Position numbers and translations under genes: made by a program | In this document: in pieces, positions 9,391-17,657 of the stretch | Numbering within the stretch: the stretch's first letter is position 1 | How the letters are laid out: each line of letters starts with the position of its first letter | Source of the DNA: Burkholderiales bacterium | GTDB taxonomy: Bacteria; Pseudomonadota; Gammaproteobacteria; Burkholderiales; Burkholderiaceae_C | Reading direction: 5' to 3' | Length of the DNA stretch: 56,604 nucleotides | Assembly: GCA_028864885.1 (NCBI GenBank) | Contig: JAGWLR010000009.1 | Span: 1-56,604 of the forward strand | The notes under the pieces: generated by a model | Seen by the model: the letters and a program-made list of their open reading frames with translations, nothing else | Told to the model about the DNA's origin: nothing | The model's database searches: none

Positions 9391-9765
9391 ATGCAAGCCG
9401 CAGGGATCACCCGTCGAATCCATCTCGCTCTTGTCGCCTTGGCGATGATGGTGGCCTCATGGTGGGTGACCGGAGGGCATGCCGGCGGGGATGCCAGGCC
9501 TGATTTCCTGACCGAGGTGTGCTCGGCCGCGCACCCGGGTTCGTCTTCGGCCCCCGATTCGCCACATGACCTGGGGCATTGCTTCAAGCACTGTCTTCAG
9601 TGCTCGCTGTTGGCCTTGGGGTCACCCCTGATCCACGCAGGCCTGGTCCTGCCGATGCTGCTGGGCGCCAGGATGGTGCCGGTGCTGTTTCTGTCAGCGC
9701 CTCGCGGCTTGTTTGCCTGGCAGCCGCTTCAAGCCCGTGCCCCACCGAATTCGTTGATGACCTGA
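9391..9765 (+). CDS. DUF2946-like small exported protein
   Basis: 124 residues from the ATG at 9391. It has an N-terminal hydrophobic segment (HLALVALAMMVASWWV), a Cys/His region (VCSAAHPG...HDLGHCFKHCLQCSL) and a second hydrophobic segment near the end. The arrangement E-V-C-[ST]-A followed by H...C..C is that of DUF2946 proteins, which are often found near metal-handling or disulfide genes. It is likely anchored in the inner membrane with Cys residues outside. It opens a three-gene unit with the outer-membrane protein at 9856 and the thioredoxin-like protein at 10887. Longer in-frame starts exist upstream but lack signal-peptide character. Confidence 0.7.
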   Translation: MQAAGITRRIHLALVALAMMVASWWVTGGHAGGDARPDFLTEVCSAAHPGSSSAPDSPHDLGHCFKHCLQCSLLALGSPLIHAGLVLPMLLGARMVPVLFLSAPRGLFAWQPLQARAPPNSLMT

Positions 9766-9855
9766 GCCATCCGGGATGGATGGCCATCGAAGCTGCCGCC
9801 GACAGGGATGAGCCTGCGGTGGCCGATCCGGTTTGTCTTTATCAACGAATTCAAC

Positions 9856-10875
9856 ATGCAATCATTCAAACGGCAGATGCCTGCCTGGGTGGGGTTCGTC
9901 CTCGCTTTCGCCTCGTTCACTTTCGCCTCTGAAGCGCAGGCTTGCGCAGCGTGCGGCTGCAGTCTGGCCCAAGAATGGCAAGGCGTGGGGCACACCGAAT
10001 CCGGCGGGTTCAGATTGGATCTGCGCTATGACTATCTGAACCAGAACGACCTTCGTGCCGGGCGTCACCGCATCAGCGCGGTCGCAGCCAGCCAGATTGT
10101 TCGCGATGGCAAGAGCCAGGAGGTCGAGACCTTCACCCGCAACAACTACTTCACGGCCACCCTGGACTACAGCCCCAACCCGGACTGGGTCTTCTCGGCG
10201 CAGCTGCCTTACATTGTGCGCAACCATGCCACGTTGGGCACGGCTTCAGACGGCCTCACGGCGGGCCCGGATGGCGGCCAGTACCAATCCAGAACGGCCA
10301 GTTTGGGGGATGTGAAGTGGATGGCCAGTTACCAAGGGCTGACCTCCGCTGGCAAGCTCAGCGTGCAAGGGGGTATCAAACTGCCCACTGGCAGTTACAC
10401 CCGCAAAGGCATGTCGACCGATCCTGGTTCGCCTGACGCGGTGGACATCGACCGTGGCTTGCAACCCGGCACCGGCACCATCGACGTGATCCTGGGCGCC
10501 TCTTATGTTGACAGTCTGACCCCAGATTGGCACTACATGGTGCAAGGCTTGTGGCAAACCGCGGTTCATTCGACGGCCGGCTACCGCCCCGGCAACGGCT
10601 TGAATGCCAATGCGGGCCTGCGCTATACCGCCTGGGCTGCGGTGCAGCCGCAACTGCAGGTGAACTTGCGATATGCGCTGCGTGACTCAGGTGAAAACGC
10701 CGACACGATCAGCACCGGGGGCACCCTGCTTTATGTGAGCCCGGGCGTCAACCTGCCGCTGACCGAGCGATCCTCGGCGTATCTGTATGTGCAGGTGCCC
10801 TTGTATCAGAACGTGCACGGCGTGCAATTGACGCCCAAGTACACCGCTTCGGCGGGTGTGCGCATGGCCTTTTGA
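9856..10875 (+). CDS. Predicted outer-membrane beta-barrel protein with N-terminal Cys cluster
   Basis: 339 residues from the ATG at 9856. After a signal peptide ending around SEAQA the mature N-terminus begins with CAACGCSLAQEWQG (Cys30, Cys33, Cys35), a potential metal or disulfide site. The remainder alternates polar and hydrophobic residues in short strands separated by Gly/Asp/Asn loops and ends in an aromatic residue (VRMAF), as in outer-membrane barrels of the transporter type (phenol MetA-like). It lies between a DUF2946 gene and a thioredoxin-like gene, suggesting a role in metal or redox handling at the outer membrane. I do not recognise the exact family. Confidence 0.75.
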   Translation: MQSFKRQMPAWVGFVLAFASFTFASEAQACAACGCSLAQEWQGVGHTESGGFRLDLRYDYLNQNDLRAGRHRISAVAASQIVRDGKSQEVETFTRNNYFTATLDYSPNPDWVFSAQLPYIVRNHATLGTASDGLTAGPDGGQYQSRTASLGDVKWMASYQGLTSAGKLSVQGGIKLPTGSYTRKGMSTDPGSPDAVDIDRGLQPGTGTIDVILGASYVDSLTPDWHYMVQGLWQTAVHSTAGYRPGNGLNANAGLRYTAWAAVQPQLQVNLRYALRDSGENADTISTGGTLLYVSPGVNLPLTERSSAYLYVQVPLYQNVHGVQLTPKYTASAGVRMAF

Positions 10876-10886
10876 GGGAGCGAACG

Positions 10887-11387
10887 ATGAGGAGCAAGAA
10901 GTGGTTGGCGCCTGGGGCCGTGGCCCTGGCCCTGGCCCTGGTCATGGGGGCATCGGCGTGCATGAGTGGGGCTCAGGCACGCGCCTGGCCCTACAACGAG
11001 TCGGCTGATTCGAAGGCTGAAGTCGATGCGGCCCTCACGCGGGCGGCGTCCCAGCACCACCCTGTCCTCATCGTATTCGGGGCCAATTGGTGCCCCGATT
11101 GCCGGGCACTCGATGCGGCGATGACGCAAGGGGCCAATGCGGCCTTCTTCAGGCAGCATTTCGAAGTGGTCAAGGTCGACGTGGGCAACTTCGATCGCCA
11201 CCTGGATCTGGTTGCTCGGTATGGCAACCCCATCCGACAAGGCATTCCGGCAGCCGTGCTGCTGTCAGCCGAGGGCAAAGTGCTTTACGCCACCCAGGCC
11301 GGAGAACTGGCCAACGCCAGAACCATGAGCGAGCAAGGCATGGTCGATTTCTTTGCGCGCTTTGTGCCGCCTGTCAAACCAGATTGA
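10887..11387 (+). CDS. Exported thioredoxin-fold protein
   Basis: 166 residues with an N-terminal signal segment (residues 10-32) and a thioredoxin fold carrying WCPDC at 68-72 and the later cis-Pro in RQGIPAAVLLS. The CPDC centre is not the classical CGPC, so it may act as a reductase or as a metal or haem-maturation thiol protein in the periplasm. The ATG at 10887 follows the stop of the outer-membrane gene by 11 bp with GGGAG as ribosome-binding site; a TTG at 10872 overlaps that stop but adds no sensible sequence. It is the third gene of the 9.4-11.4 kb operon. Confidence 0.88.
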   Translation: MRSKKWLAPGAVALALALVMGASACMSGAQARAWPYNESADSKAEVDAALTRAASQHHPVLIVFGANWCPDCRALDAAMTQGANAAFFRQHFEVVKVDVGNFDRHLDLVARYGNPIRQGIPAAVLLSAEGKVLYATQAGELANARTMSEQGMVDFFARFVPPVKPD

Positions 11388-12546
11388 TCTGGCAGGTCGG
11401 CGGGCAGACCCAGCGAGGGTGTTCGCGCGTGGAGTCGATGCAGCCGCCGTCCTGATAGACGCCGCTGGGATCACGCATGCGCATCATGCGCGCCACGATG
11501 GCCTCTGCCTGACCCGGTTGCGACCGCGATGCGGCCACGTGCTCAGCCACCTTGGCTTCGTTCATGAACAGCGTGCCCTGCTCATCTTGCTCGACACCAT
11601 GCCGCCAGTGAAAGACTTCCAGGCATTTGCCATGCAGGGTGTAGGGGCGCTCAGGCTCCCAGAAGTTGCAAAATAACCCCCCGCCCAGATAGATCACCCA
11701 AGAGCCTTCAAAGCCAGGGATGTCGGAGGAGCGCTCATCCGGGTTCTTGAACCAGACGCGGTCGCCTGGCACGTAAAAGCGAGGCGGCAAGGGTTGTGCT
11801 TCGCTGCCATGCTCTTGCAGGAAAGCATCATGAAAGCGGCGTGAACGGATGAAGTCGACTTCGCTGACTGCTTGCAGTTGCCCCAGCATCTCAGGATGGG
11901 AGTGCTTCAACTCCTGCGCCAATCCAAGCAGGATCACGTATTCAGTGGCCCGGTAACAAGAAAAGGCGTAGCGTTCCGCCTCGGGGGTGGGTTGCGTCGC
12001 AGCGATCAGGGCTTCGATGAGGTCGGCGCCGGGTCGAATGACGAATCCTTGCGAGGGTATTTCGACCCAGTGGGCCGCGGGCCGCTCGGCTGATTCGGTG
12101 TCGAAGGCCAGAGCGGTTCGGCGTGCTGCTTGAACGATGTACACGCGCATCCGAACATGCGCCTGCAATTCATCCATGCTGGGGAACACGTAGGGCTGGG
12201 GCGCCGCCAACATGCACAGCAAGATTTCCCGTGTGAGATCGGATTCGCTCAGGCCTGAGTCGAGTTCGAGCCGCTCGGAAAGCCCGAGGGTGTCATGCTC
12301 AGGTGCCATGGCCAAGACATCTGCCAGATGCAGATACAGCGCATAAGACCCGTCTTCTTGGGTATGGCCCAACTCAACCAATGAAATCAGGCCGAGGTCA
12401 TCCAGCCAGCCCCTCAGACGACTTTGCGTGGCCAGCACCGAAGCTGCGGACAGCAACTCCAGACGCACGCCCATCGGCTGTTGACTGTTGACCGACGATA
12501 CCGCTGCCGGCTTGAAAGAAGGATTCACAACACACGTCCTGAACAA
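11374..12546 (-). CDS. Tgl-like protein (bacterial transglutaminase-related), 390 aa
   Basis: 390 residues, no signal peptide. Residues 126-300 align by eye with Bacillus Tgl (protein-glutamine gamma-glutamyltransferase of spore coats): ELQAHVRMRVYIVQAAR corresponds to ELKLRMNIVAAAK, YAFSCYRATEYVILLGLA to the region around the catalytic Cys (FECATAIVIIYYLAL), and GDRVWFKNP...VIYLG to GDCLYFKNP...VILLG. Cys197 is the candidate nucleophile, but the neighbouring catalytic Glu positions of Tgl read Ser here (residues 196 and 282), with a Glu at 280. An N-terminal extension of about 120 residues and a Cys-containing C-terminal tail are added. Function is uncertain; activity may be lost or changed. 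It converges on the thioredoxin gene with a 14-bp overlap. Confidence 0.6.
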   Translation of the reverse strand: MFRTCVVNPSFKPAAVSSVNSQQPMGVRLELLSAASVLATQSRLRGWLDDLGLISLVELGHTQEDGSYALYLHLADVLAMAPEHDTLGLSERLELDSGLSESDLTREILLCMLAAPQPYVFPSMDELQAHVRMRVYIVQAARRTALAFDTESAERPAAHWVEIPSQGFVIRPGADLIEALIAATQPTPEAERYAFSCYRATEYVILLGLAQELKHSHPEMLGQLQAVSEVDFIRSRRFHDAFLQEHGSEAQPLPPRFYVPGDRVWFKNPDERSSDIPGFEGSWVIYLGGGLFCNFWEPERPYTLHGKCLEVFHWRHGVEQDEQGTLFMNEAKVAEHVAASRSQPGQAEAIVARMMRMRDPSGVYQDGGCIDSTREHPRWVCPPTCQINLV

Positions 12547-12622
12547 AAGGCGACGGGATTGTGAGATCCGTTTGTCGGAATGTAAATTGCTGGAATGTAA
12601 AGATCATCGCCCGATCCGGGGG

Positions 12623-12896
12623 TCAGGCGGTCGCGCTCAAGATCGACCCGCTAGCCGTGCTGCCTGTGGCGCCGTAGCCCAGGTTCGACTGCAGTTTGGT
12701 CAGGAATTCTTGCAGCGTGATTTGAGCCTGCGTGTCGGTGGCCGCCCCTGTGGTGACGGTGCGCGCTAGGCAAACCACTCGCCTGGCTGTCAGCGTCTTG
12801 ATCTGGGGATCGGTCGAGCTGGATGTTGCTGTAATCCTGAAGGCTCGTGCTAATTGGCCTGGCGTATGCGGACGCGGCAGAAGAAATGGTCGTCAT
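12623..12896 (-). pseudogene. Small protein gene of unknown function with an apparent frameshift
   Basis: On the minus strand an ATG at 12896 is preceded by a good ribosome-binding site (CAGGAG, seven bases away) and opens MTTISSAASAYARPIS... About 27 codons in, the sensible reading moves to another frame, which continues as TDTQAQITLQEFLTKLQSNL and GYGATGSTASGSILSATA to a stop at 12623. The remaining part of the original frame becomes His/Arg-rich and looks non-coding. The span of 274 bp is one base more than a multiple of three, which fits a single-base insertion around 12800-12825. Family unknown; a sequencing error is possible. Confidence 0.4.
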
Positions 12897-12960
12897 GGTT
12901 GGGCTCCTGATAGGCACAGGCCATTGCACGCCCACCCGAACCATCAACGCATGGAAAGGG

Positions 12961-12988
12961 AAAGAAAAAGGGCGTTTGCACGCCCTTT
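12961..12988 (-). terminator. Rho-independent terminator of the cytochrome operon
   Basis: A 9-bp stem (AAAGGGCGT / ACGCCCTTT, positions 12967-12975 and 12980-12988) with a 4-base loop. Read on the minus strand, the stem is followed by a T-rich run (TTTTTCTTT). It lies 20 bp after the stop codon of the dihaem cytochrome gene. Confidence 0.85.
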
Positions 12989-13008
12989 AACACTACTTTA
13001 CGGCCCCC

Positions 13009-13686
13009 TCAGTTTTGAAGGCTGGCCACATACGCTGCCACATGCCGAATGTCGCCATCCGATAAATTGTGACTCACGGTGGTCATGATGGCCCCTTCCG
13101 GCCGCTCGTCACCGCGTTGGAACACCTTCAATTGCTTGATGACGTAATCCGCATGCTGTCCGGCCAGGCGCGGTATCGTGCCGTTGCCCTGGCCGTGATC
13201 GCCATGGCACGCGAAGCAGGCCGCCACCTGATGATCAGCTGCGCCCGACTGGAAGATCTTCTGCCCCGCCTGAATGTCTGCCTGCGTGCCCTCGGCCGGA
13301 TGAGGCATCGGTGTTTGACCCGCGTAGTAGCTGGCCAATTCGGTGATCTGCCGATCCGTCAAACTGCGGCTGAGTCCCCACATATATTGAAAGCCAGCCG
13401 GGTCATGACGTTGATGGCTTCGAAAGCCTTTCAGTTGAGCTTCAAGGTAGCCGGCCTGTTGCCCCGCCAACTGCGGAAAATTGGGTGACACGGACGCCCC
13501 CGTCACGCCGTGGCAGTTGCTGCAGACCTGCTGGGCCAAGGTGCGACCGGACACGTCCGGGTTGGCCAGGTCTCGCGAGCGATCCAGGTTAGAGCAAGCT
13601 GCCAGGGAGCCCAACAACAGGATTGGGGCCAAGACGGAGGCAAGGTGGCGCATCGATTGGCCTGTTTGCTTGAGGTTCGTGTTCAT
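13009..13686 (-). CDS. Dihaem c4-type cytochrome c, lipoprotein
   Basis: About 225 residues from the Met at 13686 (another Met lies at 13692). A lipobox ends at LAAC (Cys33 from the longer start). Two similar halves each carry a haem site, CSNCH (57-61) and CFACH (159-163), followed by GQxxxY...QL..F and a Met ligand candidate (Met104, Met203), the pattern of cytochrome c4. It would carry electrons in the periplasm, tethered to a membrane. The gene starts 11 bp after the porin-cytochrome gene ends, so the two form an operon. Cyc1, the partner of Cyc2 in acidophilic iron oxidisers, is also a dihaem c4-type cytochrome. Confidence 0.92.
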   Translation of the reverse strand: MNTNLKQTGQSMRHLASVLAPILLLGSLAACSNLDRSRDLANPDVSGRTLAQQVCSNCHGVTGASVSPNFPQLAGQQAGYLEAQLKGFRSHQRHDPAGFQYMWGLSRSLTDRQITELASYYAGQTPMPHPAEGTQADIQAGQKIFQSGAADHQVAACFACHGDHGQGNGTIPRLAGQHADYVIKQLKVFQRGDERPEGAIMTTVSHNLSDGDIRHVAAYVASLQN

Positions 13687-13697
13687 GACCATCTCCT

Positions 13698-15179
13698 TCA
13701 GTAAGCGCCCCAGAGGTACACAAAGATGGAGTTGTTGTCGCTGGCGTTGCGGCCAAATCCATCGTAGTTGTGTGACGCACCGTTGTAGCGACTGTAGTTG
13801 GTATATTGCGCACCGATTCGGATGTATTGAATCGGCATCATGAACACCTCCAGCGTTTGCCCTGTGACACCCGGATTGCCGCTGAGGTTGCCGCCGACCC
13901 GAGTCGATGGCGCACCCGCATTCGGGTCGCTGGTGATGGTCATGCTGGTTGGATCAAATCCCGAAGTCTGGTTTGCGGTGTTGGTTGTGCCATTTTGGGT
14001 GAACAAGGACAGGCTGGTGCCGTAGCGAGCCTGGTACACATAGCTCAACTTCGCGCGAATCTGAGTGATGGTGTCAGAGCTGTTGGAGTTGGCCAGCGGC
14101 TGTCCGGATGCATCGACAAATGGAGAGGGCTGGTTTGCTGCAGATGGTGGGTAGCCATGCCGTTGACGGTGAATCGCCAGTTGTGCGGTGAAAGCGTGCG
14201 GATCCAGCAGGTATTGCAACTGAGCGTCCAACGTCAGGTCATGCCAGCGATCTGTGTTGTTAGGGTCGGACATGTCCAGTGGGTTGACATAGACTTTCGA
14301 GTGCATACCGGCAGCGCCCAGCATCAAGCTGTAGGCATCCCACTGCTTGTTCCAGGCCAAGCGCCAATAAGGGGCCGCCCCTTTCAGCCGCGTCAGATCA
14401 GCTGCCCCCAGGCCAGCCGCCATGACGTGCAGCGCGCCGGTGGCCGACTTGTACAGGCCAGCCTCTCCGTACCAAGATTGGTTCAAGAATCCATAGGCAG
14501 TGAGCCCAGCGATGTTGGCGCCTGCACCGAAGCTCGGGTAGGGGGCTGTGCCGTCAATGAAAGAACTGCTGGTGGGGCTGGGAACCGGCACATATTGCAT
14601 CCAGGCCGCTGCAGTGTTCCAAGGATCCGAGACCGATGGATTGTTGTTGAGGCTCACGCCCCAGATGAAATCGTTTGTACCGTCGACCACTCGGTCCGCG
14701 TACCGAATGTCTGCGTTATCCATCTTGGTTTTGCCCTGGTAGCCGCCAGTACTGTTTACCGTGGCGAACGGATCGCGCGTGACCTGTACAAAAGCGCCTA
14801 AATTGTTGGTGATCTTGCCGCCAGCAAAGAGGCTCCCGGTTGCCAAGATGGCCATGTCATTGCGCGCAAAGTCGACACTTGGATTGTCGCTCTTGAACGT
14901 ATTTGCCACGCTCGACATGCTCTCAACCACCATCGCTGACAAGGGCAGGGCGGTCCGCTGGCCAATGGTGTAGCCAGTCAATTTGAACAAGCGACCGTAG
15001 GGAGTCAACTCAGGAAACTGCCCGCCAGCGTGGCACGCCACGCAGTTCTGGCCAGTTTGGCGGTTGAATAGGGGGAGGGCATGGGCCGACGTGGCAATCA
15101 GGGTGGTGGCGGCGATCAGGCTCGCCATGGCCCATTGGCGCAGGCCACGGGGTTTGAAGGGAGAAGCAAGGGCTGACAT
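13698..15179 (-). CDS. Cyc2-like fused monohaem cytochrome c / outer-membrane porin
   Basis: 493 residues. A signal peptide ends at about SAHA (residue 34). It is followed at once by LPLFNRQTGQNCVACH, with a single haem site CVACH at 46-50, and by FPELTPYGRLFKLTGYTIG. This layout (P-x-F-x-R-Q-T-G, CxxCH, P-x-L-x-x-x-G-R-x-F-K-x-x-G-Y-T) is that of Cyc2-type fused porin cytochromes. The other 420 residues are rich in Gly, Asn, Ser and Tyr with alternating strands, and the chain ends in FVYLWGAY, typical of a barrel C-terminus; size also fits Cyc2. A role in moving electrons across the outer membrane is inferred, not shown. The c4-type cytochrome follows in the same operon. Confidence 0.8.
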   Translation of the reverse strand: MSALASPFKPRGLRQWAMASLIAATTLIATSAHALPLFNRQTGQNCVACHAGGQFPELTPYGRLFKLTGYTIGQRTALPLSAMVVESMSSVANTFKSDNPSVDFARNDMAILATGSLFAGGKITNNLGAFVQVTRDPFATVNSTGGYQGKTKMDNADIRYADRVVDGTNDFIWGVSLNNNPSVSDPWNTAAAWMQYVPVPSPTSSSFIDGTAPYPSFGAGANIAGLTAYGFLNQSWYGEAGLYKSATGALHVMAAGLGAADLTRLKGAAPYWRLAWNKQWDAYSLMLGAAGMHSKVYVNPLDMSDPNNTDRWHDLTLDAQLQYLLDPHAFTAQLAIHRQRHGYPPSAANQPSPFVDASGQPLANSNSSDTITQIRAKLSYVYQARYGTSLSLFTQNGTTNTANQTSGFDPTSMTITSDPNAGAPSTRVGGNLSGNPGVTGQTLEVFMMPIQYIRIGAQYTNYSRYNGASHNYDGFGRNASDNNSIFVYLWGAY

Positions 15180-15336
15180 GTTTTCCTCGATGGGCCGGTG
15201 GCCCTCAGTGAAAATGCATTCGTTTCAATGAAGTCTCGTCATTGCCCTGGCGTGGGTCAAGGGGTGCACAGCCGTGGCGCAACTGGCGCTTGACTCAGGT
15301 TAATTCGTTGAAGATTTTGGTCGAGACAAAAGGTTT

Positions 15337-15600
15337 GTGAAGGATTTACATGTTATAAGGCCGCGCGCAATCAGCCCACACCGTTTCACTTTGAAAGGAT
15401 GGAAGACCATCAACAAGTTGTCCCTGTCGGTGTTGTTGGTGGCCGTGATGGCGTGGCCTGTGTCGTCCATAGCGCGTCCTCAGCATCAAGGACCGATGCA
15501 AGGTGCTTGCAAGGCCGATGTCGAGCAAATTTGCAAAGACGCGGTGAAGTCGGCAGCAGAAAAGCGTGCTGAGCGTAGCAAGGCGAATCAGTCGAACTGA
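15337..15600 (+). CDS. Small exported protein with two Cys
   Basis: 87 residues as read from GTG at 15337; the true start may be further in. A hydrophobic signal segment (KLSLSVLLVAVMAWPVSS) precedes a short mature part, GACKADVEQICKDAVKSAAE, which resembles one unit of the cysteine-rich repeat GxCxxDxxxxC found in exported proteins, followed by a Lys/Arg-rich tail. It lies between the divergent cytochrome operon and the convergent tas gene. No function is known to me. Confidence 0.6.
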   Translation: MKDLHVIRPRAISPHRFTLKGWKTINKLSLSVLLVAVMAWPVSSIARPQHQGPMQGACKADVEQICKDAVKSAAEKRAERSKANQSN

Positions 15601-15603
15601 TCG

Positions 15604-16653
15604 TCAAGGAGAGGGATTGGGGTATTGGGCGTGAATGCGCTCAATGCCATCCAGCACCTCAGATGAGAGCGTGAGGTTCACGCTGTCGATGTTGCTTTGC
15701 AATTGATCCAGGCTCGTGGCACCCACGATCGTCGACGTCACGAACTCGCGGCTGTTGACATAAGCCAGGGCGCCTTGTGCCGGATCGATCCCGTGTTGCC
15801 TGAACAGGCGAACGTATTCGTAAGTGGCGCGTTCGGCGTTGTCGCTGCTGTAGCGGTTGAATCGCTCGAACAAGGACAGGCGAGCCCCAGCCGGTTTGGC
15901 TCCAGCCAGGTACTTGCCGCTGAGCATCCCGAACGCCAGCGGCGAATAGGCCAGCAGCCCCACCTGCTCGCGAATCGACATTTCGGCCAGGCCGATTTCA
16001 AAGGTGCGGTTCAACAAGCTGTAGGGATTCTGGATGCTGACGATGCGCGGCAGCCGCCGTGTTTCAGCCAGATGCAGGAATCGGCTCATGCCCCATGGGG
16101 TTTCGTTCGAGATCGCCACATGGCGCACCTTGCCCGACTGGATCAGCGCCTGCAGTGCTTCGAGCGTTTCCTCGATCGGGGTGGTGTCCTCCTGGGCGAC
16201 ATGTCGGTAACCGAGCTGGCCGAACATGTTGGTGGATCGATCGGGCCAGTGAAGCTGGTACAGGTCCACATGATCGGTCTGCAGCCGCTTCAGGCTCAGT
16301 TCGATGGCTTCGAACAAGTTGGCCCGCGTGAAATTCAATCGGCCGTCGCGAACATGTGAGGGGCGCGCCGCCTGACGGGCCGGGCCGGTGGCCTTGGTGG
16401 CCAGCACGATGTCGTTGCGGCGCCCGGATTTTTTCAGCCATGACCCGATGTATTGCTCGGTCAGCCCTTGGGTTTGCGGGCGCGGAGGCACGGGATACAT
16501 CTCGGCGGTGTCGATCAGGTTGATGCCCTGATCCAGTGCCAGATCCAGTTGGGCGTGCGCTTCCTGTTCGGTGTTTTGCTCGCCCCAGGTCATGGTGCCC
16601 AGCGCGATGGTGCTGACTTGCAGGCCGGTCGATCCGAGTGGTCGGTATTGCAT
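15604..16653 (-). CDS. tas: Aldo/keto reductase, Tas family
   Basis: 349 residues, very similar along the whole length to E. coli Tas: MQYRPLGSTGLQVSTIALGT at the start, then DTAEMYPVPPRPQTQGLTE with the catalytic Asp and Tyr, DLYQLHWPDR with the catalytic His, and NPYSLLNRTFEIGLAE. It is an NADP(H)-dependent TIM-barrel oxidoreductase of the cytoplasm; Tas in E. coli restores growth of a tyrosine auxotroph, but its natural substrate is unsettled. I use the ATG at 16653, which has GAAGGA upstream and matches the Tas N-terminus; the frame extends 340 bp upstream through the promoter region. It is divergent from yghU. Confidence 0.93.
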   Translation of the reverse strand: MQYRPLGSTGLQVSTIALGTMTWGEQNTEQEAHAQLDLALDQGINLIDTAEMYPVPPRPQTQGLTEQYIGSWLKKSGRRNDIVLATKATGPARQAARPSHVRDGRLNFTRANLFEAIELSLKRLQTDHVDLYQLHWPDRSTNMFGQLGYRHVAQEDTTPIEETLEALQALIQSGKVRHVAISNETPWGMSRFLHLAETRRLPRIVSIQNPYSLLNRTFEIGLAEMSIREQVGLLAYSPLAFGMLSGKYLAGAKPAGARLSLFERFNRYSSDNAERATYEYVRLFRQHGIDPAQGALAYVNSREFVTSTIVGATSLDQLQSNIDSVNLTLSSEVLDGIERIHAQYPNPSP

Positions 16654-16782
16654 CGATGCATCCTTCAAAGCGCGGTTCAAAACGCGTGAGCAAGTCATCC
16701 TACGTGATCTCGAAAAGCCCTGCACGATCAGTTGGGTTGGGGCCTCTCTTACACTGATCAGCCTGATCGAGGAGACCCGAAC

Positions 16783-17655
16783 ATGAGCGACGCACCTGCC
16801 TACATGCCCCCAGCCGTCTGGGTCTGGAACCGAGACAACGGCGGCAAGTTTGCCAACATCAATCGCCCTATTGCCGGGCCGACGCATGACAAGGATCTGC
16901 CCGTGGGGCAGCACCCCTTTCAGCTGTACTCGCTGGCCACCCCCAATGGGGTCAAGGTGACGGTGATGTTCGAGGAATTGCTTGAACTGGGGCACCGGGA
17001 TGCCGAGTACGACGCCTGGATCATCCCGATCAACGAAGGGGCACAGTTCAGCAGCGGCTTCGTTGCCGTGAACCCGAATTCAAAGATTCCGGCCTTGCTC
17101 GATCGCAGCGGACCCCAACCCATTCGCGTGTTCGAGTCGGGCGCGATCTTGCTGCATCTGGCCGAAAAATTTGGCGCCTTCTTGCCCGCCGAACCGGGGC
17201 CGCGTGCCGAGTGCCTGTCGTGGTTGTTCTGGCAGGTGGGCAGCGGGCCATTCCTCGGCGGCGGGTTCGGGCACTTCTATGCTTATGCGCCCACCAAAAT
17301 CGAATACGCCATCGACCGCTACGCCATGGAAGCCAAACGGCAACTCGATGTGCTCAACCGTCATCTGGCCGAGAACCGTTATCTAGCGGGGGATGCCTAC
17401 ACCATTGCAGACATGGCCGTGTGGCCCTGGTATGGGGCCATGGTCAAAGGCCAGTTGTATGAGGCGGGCGAGTTTTTGCAGGTGCACGAATACACCCATG
17501 TGATCCGCTGGGCCGATGAAATCGCGCAACGTCCCGCTGTGAAGCGCGGGCGCATCGTCAACCGTGCCTGGGGTGATCCCGCCTCGCAGTTACTGGAACG
17601 GCATGATGCCAGCGACTTCGCCTTGCGCACCCAAGACAAACTGCAAGGACTGTGA
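16783..17655 (+). CDS. yghU: YghU-type (Nu class) glutathione S-transferase / disulfide-bond oxidoreductase
   Basis: 290 residues and close to E. coli YghU throughout: VWVWNRDNGGKFANINRPIA, GPTHDKDLPVGQHPFQLYSL, then FSSGFVAVNPNSKIPAL, FGHFYAYAPTKIEYAI, and RPAVKRGRIVNR near the end. Nu-class GSTs bind two glutathione molecules and reduce organic peroxides and mixed disulfides. An ATG at 16783 preceded by GAGGAG sets the start. The next GST gene begins two bases after its stop codon, so the two are translated from one message, with an exporter gene following. Confidence 0.95.
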   Translation: MSDAPAYMPPAVWVWNRDNGGKFANINRPIAGPTHDKDLPVGQHPFQLYSLATPNGVKVTVMFEELLELGHRDAEYDAWIIPINEGAQFSSGFVAVNPNSKIPALLDRSGPQPIRVFESGAILLHLAEKFGAFLPAEPGPRAECLSWLFWQVGSGPFLGGGFGHFYAYAPTKIEYAIDRYAMEAKRQLDVLNRHLAENRYLAGDAYTIADMAVWPWYGAMVKGQLYEAGEFLQVHEYTHVIRWADEIAQRPAVKRGRIVNRAWGDPASQLLERHDASDFALRTQDKLQGL

Positions 17656-17657
17656 GG

